Shown here: piece by piece, positions 23,233 through 33,483 of the stretch | Layout: each line of letters opens with the position of its first letter | Position numbering within the stretch: the stretch's first letter is position 1 | NCBI RefSeq assembly: GCF_018446385.1 | Contig: NC_055992.1 | Location: 20,306,877-20,370,876, forward strand | DNA length: 64,000 nt | Origin: Zingiber officinale | Lineage: Eukaryota; Streptophyta; Magnoliopsida; Zingiberales; Zingiberaceae | Reading direction: 5' to 3' | Position numbers and translations under genes: made by a program | Notes under the pieces: model-generated | What the model was told of the DNA's origin: nothing | Databases searched by the model: none | The model's input: only the letters and a program-made list of their open reading frames with translations

Positions 23233-23245
23233 AAAAAGGGGGAGA
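23233..23245 (+). other. Polypurine tract of element C
   Basis: AAAAAGGGGGAGA lies immediately before the TGTTGG start of the 3' LTR; it would prime plus-strand cDNA synthesis. Confidence 0.85.
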
Positions 23246-24413
23246 TTGTTGGTGCAGGAAGCATCCGACGATCGAACCCAAGTTTAGATAATGGCAAAGG
23301 GTTCAAAGTTAAGTCGTGTTGTTATCTAACATGTTGAATGAGTGTTTCAGGAAAGTCCTAACTGCGGTTAGGCAGATAAAAACCCTAGGGGGTGGTAACC
23401 CTAGGTCCTAGGGGGCGGTAACCCTAGGTGGAGAAAAGTCCTAGCCGCGGTTAGGCAAAGGGAAAACCCTAGGGGGTGGTAACCCTAGGTCATAGGGGGT
23501 GGTAACCCTATGCGGAAAGTCTTGGCGGTGGAGGTAACAAAGTCTTGGGGGTGGTAACCCTAGGTGGAAAGTCCGGTGTCGCGAACGGTGAAAAGGCTGG
23601 TGGCCGGGATGCGGATGTCCAGTGAGAAAGTCGGGCGTTGAGTCTTGAGCAAAGTCGGTCGATCGGAGGATCGCCTGCAACAGTAAATCTCTGAGTGGAG
23701 TAGGTGAGGACGCGTTCCCCGTAGAAACAGATGGCGTCGGGTCGACCTAGGGTTTCGGTTGGAAACTCAGACGGAGACTGTCATTACTTCATATTCATAC
23801 TATTTTGTATTAACTTTGTGGTGCAGGTATTTTTGGATTAACATACTTGCAGGTACCAAAAACACAAAAAAGAACTCGGATGAACAGTGTCTGAGGCGCC
23901 TCCATGGAGCTTGGAGGCGCCTCGGGTGCGAAGGTGAGCTGGTTGTGCGCTGGAGTTGGAGGCGCCTTAAAGGGCAGTGACGGCGCCTTGGACCGCAGCA
24001 TGGAGGCGCCTTGAAGGCGCCTTCAAAGGGATAATGCGCGACTTGATCAACGCTTATCGACGCGTGCGACCCGGGGCTTGGAGGCGCCTCGGACAGCCTT
24101 GGAGGCGCCTCTAGCACCCTTTATAAGCAGTGTTCGAGCACCTCTTCCAGGACAACGCTCTCCGAATAATCTCTTGCTACGTTCTGCGAACCTGACGACC
24201 CAAAAGTGTTGCGACGCGACACCAACGACCCGGAACTACGCTGTAACGACTCAATTTTCCATATTTCAAGTTCTAAAAGTCCATAAAAATATTTGGAAAT
24301 ACTTTTAAAATATTTTAGAGATTTTTAGGAATTTTTAGAGTATTTTTACGTAATTTTTGGAGGTCGTTTAGTATGTTACAAAAAGAAAGAAGTTTTGACC
24401 AAAAATATTGAAG

Positions 24414-24487
24414 GTGAGACTAGAACCCAAGACCTCCGGTCGAACCCGACCTAACCGGACGCAGCTGACCAGCTGAGCTACGCGGGC
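24414..24487 (-). other. tRNA-like sequence in the solo LTR
   Basis: On minus, TAGCTCAGCTGG (24480-24469) fits the RNA polymerase III A box TRGCNNAGYNGG exactly, and GGTTCTAGTCT (24427-24417) approximates the B box GGTTCGANTCC at tRNA-like distance. The whole is about 74 nt. The anticodon arm does not pair well and no terminator is clear, so I treat it as tRNA-derived and not as a functional tRNA. A second, weaker one is at 24574-24648. Confidence 0.55.
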
Positions 24488-25959
24488 TTTGTTAACCCAA
24501 TATGGAACGAAATGTATTTAAGCTATGGTTGAAACAGAATTACCTTAGGAAAAATGTTTCAGAAATTTGGCCGAGCCGAAGCTCGACCTGGCGACCTCCG
24601 ACTCGTACAAGTTGTTAGCGGGTCAGGCTAGCCAAGTGATCGGCGGTTGTTTTGTTAACTAAGTAGGGAATAAAATATATATAAGCCATAGTTGGAATCG
24701 AATTAAACCTAGGTTATAAAGGGTTAATTTCTTTCCCCGAACCCTAATTCTCTTCTTCCTCTTCGTGCGTGCGCGATTTCTGCCGAACGAAGAAACCTCA
24801 ACCTAGTTTCCTCCCTCCGACGGCCGGTGAAGGTTTCTCTCCGACGAACCTTGCGGATCCGTGCTTCTCTCGTCAAGGAGAGACCGTGAGCACAAGAGGA
24901 GACCGAGATTTGAGCTCATCCGAACCCTAGACCTCCTTCCTCTTCTCGGTTGTAAGTCCTAGCAATCAAGGGTAAGTACTTCTCACCTGCAGTAGGGGTA
25001 GTTCGAATTCAGTGAGCGTTGATTTTGTTAACAGTCTGGAGTTTGGATTTTGAAGTTGAGATGTTTTCCTTGATGTTGCCGGAATTTCAAAACAGAATTG
25101 AAAATTCTTGATTTTGATTTACGCTTTGGAGCTTGTACTATGGTATTGTTGGATTGAACTTGGATGAGATTTCATCCCTTTGATCGGATTGAATTACTGA
25201 TCAGTACTATGGAAAGATGAATGAATAGAAAGGATAATTTATAGGCTAAAGAATTTTTATGATGTTGTTTGGTTATCTGATCTACCATTATGTTTCACCT
25301 TTTTCTGTTATTTAAGTCCGTAGCTTTAAATCTTTGCCATGTGTATTTTTCCTTCAAGAGCTGTTATATAAAATGTATGCCTTTGCCTGCTTGTTGGCAC
25401 TACTCTCTCAGATTTTGAATCTGGTCATCTAGCTCAATTGGATCGAATATGCCTCCCATAAGTCATAGTCTTTCACTGGACAGCTATCTAAAGTGCTCAT
25501 CTCTTTAGTACCCTTTCATCACATATGACATTGGTAGTAAACTTACTTGTTTTACTCGAATGACACTAGTGTAAGACATGGAGGACCATTTGGTGCTCAA
25601 TCTGGATTGTAGAATTTGCGAATTTCAGATTGATAGGAGTAGTTAAAATTCAATTTTTTTAGAAGTTATACATTTGGATGTGGCACTATATTTTGTTCCA
25701 TGCCTCTAAATTGGTTTCCTTTAGAAGATAGAAGACCTTTTCTATGCTTAATTCAACTTATAAAACTTGTAAGTTTCAGATTTATAGTAGTTTAATCAAC
25801 AGCCTATATGTAGCATCCTAATTTTAGTTTCCCTTGCCACCTTAGGCGTATGAGCAGATTTTTATGAAGTTTATTGTACAGATTTCATGTGCAGATTTTC
25901 TGTTTTATTTCCTTGTTGTCGTGGCACCCAACAATGTGAATAAGGCATGTTTAGAAAGT

Positions 25960-26330
25960 CCAAATTAGCTCTTTTTTTGCTCTATTTTACAGCATGATTA
26001 GCAAGTTTGAATTAGCTCTCTTTTGCTCTATTTTACAGCATGATTAGCAAGTTTGAATTAGCTTTCTTTTGCTCTATTTTATAGCATGATTAGCAAGTTT
26101 GAATTAGCTTTTTTTTGCTCTATTTTATAGCATGATTAGCAAATTTGAATTAGTTTTCTTTTGCTCTATTTTATAGCATGATTAGTAAGATTAGATTAGC
26201 TTTCTTTGCTCTTATCACAGCATGTTTTAAAAGTTCAAACTAGCTCTCTTTTGCTCTATTCTAGAGCATGATTAGTAAGTTCAGATGTGCTTTCTTTTCC
26301 TTTGTTTTACAGCATGTTTAGAAAGTTCAG
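25960..26330. repeat. About 53-bp tandem repeats in the solo LTR
   Basis: Units containing AGCATGATTAGCAAGTTTGA and TTTTGCTCTATTTTA repeat about seven times, increasingly diverged toward the right. Confidence 0.85.
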
Positions 26331-26734
26331 ATTTGCTTTTCTGTTGCTTTGTTTTATAACATGCTTAGAGAGAGTCTAGATTTGTTTCCCTTGTATTGTT
26401 TTTATATAGCATGCTTAGTTAATTGTAATCCTACACTTGTTAGATATATCTACAGGATTCTAATAGGCTTCAATAAAGGATTATAAGAAGCATGAGTAAA
26501 GAAAAAGACTAAAGTCTAGTTAAAAAGAGATAACAAGTAAACTAAAGTAAGAGGCTAGTACCCGACTTCCAAGGTTGCCGTTAAACAAATCCAGGTGACC
26601 AATTCCAAGGTCTTGACCCTGGTAAAACCAAGGTCTTTACCTCATAGGACTAGAGGCTCACTACCTCAGTCACTATTAGAGAGCGCGCAAAACAAAGATG
26701 GTACTAAGCCTGAGCCCAAAGTAGAAAAGAAAAG

Positions 26735-26860
26735 AAAGAAGAACAAGAAGAAGAAAGTGAAAGAGAAATTAAAAGATTAATTTCTAGTATAAGAAAAGTA
26801 AGGAGAACAAGAAGAAGAAAGTGAAAGAGAAATTAAAAGATTAATTTCTAGTATAAGGAT
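26735..26860. repeat. Direct duplication of about 62 bp
   Basis: A block with GAACAAGAAGAAGAAAGTGA and TTAATTTCTAGTATAAG occurs twice in a row, nearly identical, within the solo LTR. Confidence 0.85.
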
Positions 26861-27927
26861 ATAAGAAAATGAAACAAGTTTTATGCTTAGAATTAATAAG
26901 AGTTTAGTTCTTTAATTCTAAGCCTACAGTAGTAGTTTCCTTATTTTCCTGTTAGTTAGTGAGCATGTTTAGTATTCAGTTTTATTTCTGTATACCATGA
27001 GTACATGCAGCTTTGCTTTAGCATTTCAGTTTCAGTATTATTGCATTATTTTTATGCACTTCGAGTTTTTGTGAGATAGATTAGTACTTACTAAGCGTTT
27101 CGCTTATAGATCTATTTTTCTTTCCTCCTACTGCAGACAAAGGAAAAGCTAAGATATGAAAGGGAGGCGACGGGGTGGTGGTGGTGATGAAGGTGTGTGA
27201 TGTCTGGACTGTGGAGAGATCCAGAATTAGCTGGCAAAAATTGTCAAGACTCTGCTTTTAGTTTTTTTCTAATGTTATATTAAATTTGGGATTGTAGTTG
27301 AGTTTATTTCCGCATATGTAATTAGTCGCTTTCATTATTTGTGGAGTGATGTAGTTGGTTGTTTTTGCTAGAGTAGTTCTTTCTTTTTCCTGTTGTTTAT
27401 AACTGTGTGGTTGTGAAAAATATGTTCCAGCCGCCTGTGGCTAAGTTTATATCTTTTGTATTATGGATTTGGTCACCGGTACAGGGGAGACTCTGCCGAA
27501 ATTTTTCGGCAGGAATTCCTCTGGACCGTGATAAATCTAACTGATGTTAATAATAGTGTCAGTGACTCTAGTAAGTAGAGTAGTAGTTAGGTAACGGTCG
27601 CCCTTAGAGAGTAGTAGTAAGAAGGGTGGTCGTTACATACGCTTCTCAATCTTTAGTTGTCGGTATAAAGTTTATGAGCTGTAAATTCCTATAATTGTAC
27701 AAATTATCGTGCTTATAGTTGGTGCCCACCGAAAGCGATCAAGGATCGCGGGCCTTCGAGTAGGAGTCGATCTAGGCTCTGAACGAAGTAAATAGTTTGC
27801 CTCTTTGTGTGATTGTTTTTATTTCCGCTGCATTTACTCGAACAGTTTTACGATTCCGAAAAAGTGAAAGCCACGAGCGCTATTCACCCCCCCCCCCCCT
27901 CTAGCGCTTTCTCGATCCAACATTAGT

Positions 27928-28314
27928 CTCTCAACCAAGACTCCGCTCTACCCGCGGTTAGGTCCCGCTGCTTGTCTAGGCGAGTAGTCGCTCGACCGAG
28001 AGTCCTCTTCTCTGTCCACTTCAGTTTCCCTTCCTTGCAGTGTCTGTGTAGTAACCTAACTTCCTCCGTTCGGAGAAAATATTCAGTTTCCCTCAGCGTC
28101 CTGATAATATGACTTGAGTGTCTGCCTATGATATTCTCCCGAGTCGGAAGGATTGTCCACTTGGACATGCCTCTCGACGATCGGGTCATACCTATCCCGA
28201 CCGACCGTTGTGTTTATCCTCCGTTCGGCCCTTTGACACTTGGGCATTGACTATCTTGATTTTGACCTCCACCTTGGACTCCTCCTATTGCCACATCAGT
28301 ACCAATTTGGATTA
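27928..28314 (-). repeat. LTR of Tat element E, right part
   Basis: It continues the LTR interrupted at 17308 and ends TTTGGATTA, a variant of the GGATCA end of A and B. Sequence resemblance to A and B is weak but the phrase order and total length fit. Confidence 0.6.
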
Positions 28315-28413
28315 TATCGAAAAAGCTTAAAGAACCGAAAGAAAAATGCTAAAAGAGTTTGGAAAAAATCCCCCTTTTTGCTTGATTGGTAATTGTACTA
28401 ATTCAGAACGGTA

Positions 28414-28428
28414 CCTGCTTTGATACCA
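28414..28428 (-). other. Primer-binding site of copia element F
   Basis: The minus strand reads TGGTATCAAAGCAGG, an initiator tRNA-Met-type primer-binding site, two bases from the LTR boundary. About 100 bp of internal sequence (28315-28413) remain before the Tat LTR E. Confidence 0.75.
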
Positions 28429-28430
28429 CT

Positions 28431-29632
28431 TGTAGGATTTGAAAGACTCTAGGGGGAGTGAATAGCTTTCGTCAAAAATTATGACTAAAAATAGGTACGC
28501 AGTGGAAGAATAAAAGATAATGCTAACAAAATTAAGTTTTACTTGGTTCGGAGCCTTCGACAACTCCTACTCCAAGGCTCGCACTCGTCAAATGCTTTCA
28601 TTGAACAATCCACTAATAGTTTGAATGATTACAAAGTTTAGTACAAGAACAAAAAATAATGTTATCGACAACAAAGAAAATAAGAAAGTCTTGATCGTCG
28701 GTTGTCGGAGGAGCTTCATAGTGTCGTAGGAGCTTTTTTAGAACACCGTGCAAGAGTGAAAGTCGTAGTAGTTGTTGTTGTTGTGAAGCTCCTGGTCGAA
28801 ACCCTTTATATAGGCACATTTCAGACGCCTGGAACCCCTTCGGCCGTCTGTACCATACCAATTGACGTGACTCGGCCAATCGACACGCTCTACCTTAACT
28901 TCTCGATGAGTTTTTGGGTCCGGACACCTGGACCAACTTTGGGTGTCCAGACTGCCCGGGTGCCCACGGCACCTGCCCGAGCGAGTTGGTCCGAGAACCC
29001 GAACCAGCTCCGAGCGCTCGAATCCCTTTTAGGCACCCCAGACTCCCCTTTTCTTCAACAGTTTCTTCCCTACAAAAAGGGTTAGTTTAGGCAATAGAAA
29101 ATATATTTACCCTACAAAATAGAGTTAGTACAACACAATAAGATAAGAGTAGTAATTAGATCCTGTCTCTCCGAGACTAGGATCTAGTCAATGTGTCAAC
29201 TTAGGTTTCCCAAATGGAGCTAAGTTGAATCGATGCCTACAGTTTCCTCAATCGAGAATGCATCCTCACTAGATCTCTCCTTTAGTTACTTACCTGCACT
29301 TACCTCTTGCAGTCATTTGACTTACCTTTGACTCACCATGTCTTCCCACCAATTGTCAAGTCTGCATACCCAACTAGATTTTGGCCGGTTGTCAGGTCCC
29401 GCGGACTCAACCGAACTTCCCGCCAGATATCGAGCCCCACAGACTTATCTGGACTTTCCACCAGCTATTGGGTCCCATGGACCTAGCTAAATTTTAGCCT
29501 GGTGTCAAGTCCTTCAGAGCAGTTAACTCCCGCATACTTGGTAAGGCAATTAAAACACAAAACACTCTAATTTTAAACCCCTTGTCATTTATCAAAACCT
29601 GAGTTAGATTATTAGTACAAATTACACCAACA
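28431..29632 (-). repeat. 5' LTR of copia element F (minus orientation)
   Basis: On minus it begins TGTTGGTGTAATTTG, continues with a phrase like GTTTTGATAAATGACAAGGGG parallel to element C, and ends CTTTCAAATCCTACA, so it is a diverged member of the C/G LTR family. Length 1202 bp. On minus a TATA box CCTATATAAAGGG lies near 28805. The GAGCTTC/GTAGTTGTTGTTGTTGTG region and small ORFs (28613-28879 minus; 28702-29085 plus) are not recognised genes. Confidence 0.75.
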
Positions 29633-29759
29633 GACTTCTTATGTATCTAAGCTCCTACACACTTAGACACAAGACATTAAATACAATATGACCTAACTTG
29701 ACTTAGTTGACAAAATAAAAACCAATCCAGGCTACTTATAGTTTTTACTCTGGTCGTTA
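29633..29759. other. Short unassigned stretch
   Basis: Nothing recognisable between the end of LTR F and the LINE fragment. Confidence 0.4.
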
Positions 29760-29990
29760 CATCCCCTTATAAATTTTTAATTAATTCAATATATATTATG
29801 CTAACTCCTCTCTTTTTTAAAATTGTCTATATAATATCTCTTGGGACTTTATCATAAGTTTTTTCTAAATCAATAAATAAGATTGATATTTGAAAATTAA
29901 TATTTTATTAGTATTTAGTTCATCTATATTTTAATTATAAATCTAGAGAAAAAAATAAAATTATTTTTTTTAAAGTGAAATATTATACAA
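29760..29990 (-). pseudogene. RTE-type LINE reverse transcriptase scrap
   Basis: Minus strand reads FIDLEKTYDKVP-like residues and IKRGVSIIYIELI with stops, and its DNA closely parallels 52430-52540 in the larger LINE (shared CTCTTTTCTAAAATTCTTC-type phrase). Only the block around the first RT aspartate is left. Confidence 0.65.
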
Positions 29991-30599
29991 AATTTTTTTA
30001 ATGGATTTTAATTTTCCTAAATAAGTTAATAAATCAAAACAAGCGTCCTCAATGTGGGGGTGAACATAATGGTGGTCATAGGTGATCAACGTGGGATGGT
30101 GACAAAGTTTAGAAGTTCTTATTGTGAAAAATAAGGGGAAAAAACAAGCTAGAAGAAAAGGTTAGAAAACCCTTAATTTATTACCAATAGTATTTTAGTA
30201 TGACACTTAGATTGAAATGTGATATTTAGTGATTTTTTTTAACTCTAATATTTTGTTAAAATATTAAAGAAAATTATTATATTCATGGATTGTCCAAGAT
30301 ATACAAAGTATAAAAATATTCACCGAAAAAAATAGAATTATAAAAAATATTTATAAATAATAGCTTTATCAATGGTCTCTTGTGATCCTTTTTATCGATT
30401 ACTTAGAATTTGCTCTTGAGCTTAATTATACCATTGCTATATTTTAGATGTGCTCCTCATTCAGGCCTCTTGAAAGAAATTTGCTGTGGAAACAAAATTC
30501 ATAGGAAAAGGCAGATAAAGGAAAGAGAAAAAAAATTCAGAGAGAAAAGGGAAAGAAAAGAGAAATAGAAACAAATATAGTTATAGCTATAAATATAAT
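29991..30599. other. AT-rich DNA, nothing recognised
   Basis: No ORF, repeat boundary or RNA gene can be supported here. Confidence 0.5.
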
Positions 30600-31082
30600 T
30601 GAGTCGCGCCGAGTCGAATTTTTAAATGTTTGAGTTTAGTTTATTTATAATCGAGCTGAGCTTGAGCTTTATTTAACAAATATATTCATAACTCATGAGG
30701 TTATTCGAGCTTTTATCGAGTCTAAACAAGTTTAATAAAGATAAATTATTAATTTAAATATTTATTAAAAATAAAATTATATATTTATAAAAAATTATAA
30801 TATTTTTATTAAAATTTATAATTTTATTCTAATAAATAAATTTAATATATTTGTCTATATGTTTCATAAGTAGAGTGTAAAATCTATAAATTCAATACCA
30901 AAACTATTATTTTTTTATTTAAAAGTTGATTCATGAGCTTAACGAACATATTCACGAATTAACGAGTCGAATATTGTGAACCTCGAGCTTGGTTTGTTTA
31001 TCTTAACGAGTCTCATTAAATGAGCTTTATCAAATCGAGATTCGAATAGTTCATGAGCAGTTTGATTCATTTACACCCCTAA
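30600..31082. mobile_element. Decayed MITE-like repeat (ends CATTTACACCCCTA)
   Basis: Alternating CGAGC/TCGAG-rich phrases (GAGCTTGAGC, TCGAGCTTGG) on both sides of an AT-rich middle, ending TTCATTTACACCCCTA, resemble the hAT-type MITEs that start TAGGGGTGTAAATG. A related copy is at 50574-51182. The left terminus is not identifiable. Confidence 0.38.
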
Positions 31083-32259
31083 TTATAGTATTATATTCAC
31101 CGACCATGTAGATCGTGGCCGCACGAGGAGACCTCTTGTGTGAAGCTACCTTAAGCGGTGTTATTGACCACGATTGCATGGGTTCATCATATGTTACTAC
31201 ACAAGCCTTGGTCATGAGTTGGGTTGAGAGAAATTCAACTACACGTGAAGTTGGGAGGGAGATTTTTTTTTTGCATTCATTTTAGATGAATTAAAAATTA
31301 TTTTAAAAAATTAATTTACCAATACATTTATAAATCCATCCGCCTATTATATAAATAATGTAAAAAAATAATTTATCTTTTTTATAAAGTAATTTGCTAT
31401 TGTTTATATTTTCATATTCTAATTATAATAAAAATTAATTATGTTTATCTAATTCCTCTCTAGTTTGTCCCTAAATTATATAAAAAGACGTAATTGGCAA
31501 ATAGCAAGGGGTGGGAGGACTATTTCCTCACTCTAAGAAAATAGGTTAGGAAGAAACATTATAGCTATGGAATAACACATTACTATTTTTCGTTGGCATT
31601 AATATTGTTCCATGACCTAATTAATGCTAAACCTTCATCAAGGTTTTCTTAGACTCTAATTAATGCTAAACTGTCCCGTCATCAAGGTTTTCTTATAGCA
31701 GGCTACGGGCGAAAATTAATTATGTAACTAGTTTTTTAAAAAATATATTTTTTAGGGTAAAAAAGTTGATTAAATCTATTTAAACATTAATTTATGATAT
31801 AAAGGTTTTGATATTCTTGTAAAATAATTGTTTAGATCTTTTGTCATAAAATTTCAATTTTGGATTTCATTTCCAGAGCGCTCAACCTATTGTCCGCCAG
31901 CTGGCATCCAGACTCCAACTTCTCCCGCTTGTACATACAAAAAACGATACCCGCCACTAGAATCGTTGGCCCCTGGAAGTGAGATTGGTGTAAGTCGTAC
32001 GGGACATGTTGTCTATTGTCTTTACGGAATGGATCACGACAGCAGGAGTAGGAAAAGTGGAACTGTCATTGCCTGTCGGCGTCTATCGGCTCGGCTCGCG
32101 CGTGGAGCCGCCGGGACAGCTCGAAGGAAAGTCACCGTCACGTGACAGGTGGTTCCTGGCGTCACGTATCGGCTTCGGACCGTAACGTTCCTTAAAACCC
32201 GGTCCGAAACGTTACTTACCATTTTGGCAGTTTGCCAAGCATTAGTTTACTGAACGCCC
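31083..32259. other. Intergenic DNA and promoter of the SAP30-like gene
   Basis: 31083-31800 is AT-rich; a direct duplication of about 40 bp (TAATTAATGCTAAAC ... CATCAAGGTTTTCTTA) lies at 31617-31697. From about 31870 base composition becomes GC-rich, as expected of a promoter. Confidence 0.55.
32137..32146. promoter_or_regulatory. Palindromic G-box upstream of the SAP30-like gene
   Basis: GTCACGTGAC is a perfect 10-bp palindrome around CACGTG, the core bound by plant bZIP and bHLH factors. Two copies of a GG.CCG.AACGTT phrase follow at about 32176-32215. All lie 100 bp or so before the presumed transcript start. Confidence 0.5.
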
Positions 32260-33483
32260 ACTCTCTACTGTCCTTGACTCCTTTCTCCTCTTCCCTCCTC
32301 TTCTGCTGCTACTGGAAACCCTACTCTTTTTCCACACCCAGATCCCGATCTCCTCTCTGTTGACATTCAATTCTCGCGAATCCGCTGGTTGTTCGGCCGA
32401 TCGATCGCTCATCTATGTAATTCCTATATTTGATAGGTAAATTTCCGGCTTTGCTGTTTCTTAAGCTGGAAAACCGCCGCATTTCGACGGTTCCATCAAG
32501 CTCGGTGTTTCGCTTAGCTGGATCTTGACATTGTCGTATGAATTGAATGACTGAGCCTTTTAATTTTTGCTGCCTCTTCGCTTTTGATCCTCTTGCTCTA
32601 TTTCTTATTGTTTTCGTGTGGTTTTTGCATGCGTTTGGTGATCAACTCAAATGTTTAGCATTTTGACACATAAATGAATTAGATCTCTGGAATTGAAGCC
32701 GATTTTTATTTTTCCTTTGCGGAAAGTTGGAATTTTTAAACGGGTGAATCAGAAATGGCAATGTTTGATTTGTTCGATTCCGGAATTATTCTATGATTTA
32801 ATGCATGGGTAGAAAACGATCCATATTTCATGTATTATATTCTGGGCGAGTGGGTGGGGGACCTTCAACAACTGAACCTCCTATACCTATGTAGAAATCT
32901 TGCCTTTTCTTTTCTAACTCTAAATCATTCAGTAGATCGGAACTGTGAAGAGAAATTTGTATCGTAAAAATATGTTTTATTATTATTATTGATTTACTAC
33001 GAAGTTTCTGATTGTAGAATTAGATTAGTTTTGAAAATTTCAAATCATCGTTTGTGTTTGCTTTTTCTTTGCAAAAGAACATCGATTAAGTACTGGCTTC
33101 TAGGAAAAATGCTATTTATCTTTTAGTGTGTTGGATGGTAGCCTGTCTGTGGTCTTCCTACTAATTGGATTGAGTTGAGTTTTCATACGTTAGCTTAGTC
33201 AGTATGATGTTGACGGCGTTGCTGTTGATTTTTCCTTTTGCGGCCTTTTTTGAGAAGATAATGTCTGCACCTAAAAATTGTACTGCTTGTGAAGTGTTGT
33301 TACTTGCAACTGGCAGTATTTTACTTGTTTTGCTATCTTAAAGATACTTTCCAAATTCTGGTAGGTGTTAATAAAACAATTATAAGCAGCATTAAAAGAG
33401 TGTTTATTCTTCAATGTTCTATTTTCTTAATTCCAAAGAATTTTGGTAGCTCCTCAGCTAATATTTCACTTGCTAATAGTTTG

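Larger units (their letters stand above)
24242..27637 (+). mobile_element. Solo LTR of a chromovirus (Tekay/Del-like) element inside element C's LTR
   Basis: 3396 bp, starts TGTAACGAC and ends GTCGTTACA (perfect inversion), flanked by TACGC at 24237-24241 and 27638-27642. No internal region is present, so it is a solo LTR made by LTR-LTR recombination. Affiliation rests on shared phrases with the LTR that follows a chromodomain pol at 55148 (AAGTAC.TCTCACCTGCAGTA; GATCC.GAATT after AAGG.AAAGCT) and with the solo LTR at 37697 (CCAGCCGCCTGTGGCT). It contains a tRNA-like sequence, repeats at 25960-26330, and a 62-bp duplication near 26740-26860. Confidence 0.88.
17309..27922 (+). mobile_element. 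Non-autonomous, gag-only Ty1/copia element C
   Basis: Two LTRs (17309-18636; 23247-27922 with an insertion) start TGTTGGTGCAGG and end CTCGATCCAACA, flanked by the target duplication TTAGT (17304-17308 and 27923-27927). The primer-binding site TGGTATCAGAGT matches initiator tRNA-Met, and a purine tract precedes the 3' LTR. The 4.6-kb internal region holds a gag ORF but no protease, integrase, RT or RNase H, only AT-rich arrays and non-coding sequence. This is the plan described for terminal-repeat retrotransposons with a GAG domain (TR-GAG). Mobility would depend on enzymes from an autonomous relative. Confidence 0.9.
23247..27922 (+). repeat. 3' LTR of element C, split by a solo LTR
   Basis: The LTR parts are 23247-24241 and 27643-27922, net about 1275 bp. 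They are almost identical to the 5' LTR except for 23530-23790, where many 1-5 bp deletions cluster. A solo LTR with its target duplication TACGC sits at 24242-27637. Confidence 0.9.

Noticed and set aside
24414-24487. Functional tRNA gene
   Set aside because: A and B boxes are present but the anticodon arm and acceptor stem do not pair convincingly and it lies inside an LTR.
31828-32222. Small protein genes on both strands upstream of the SAP30-like gene
   Set aside because: GC-rich promoter DNA gives chance ORFs; no motif supports them.
33289-33483. N-terminal extension of the SAP30-like protein by 65 residues
   Set aside because: The extension is not conserved in character, is AT-rich and intron-like, and ends with probable acceptor sites before the ATG at 33484.
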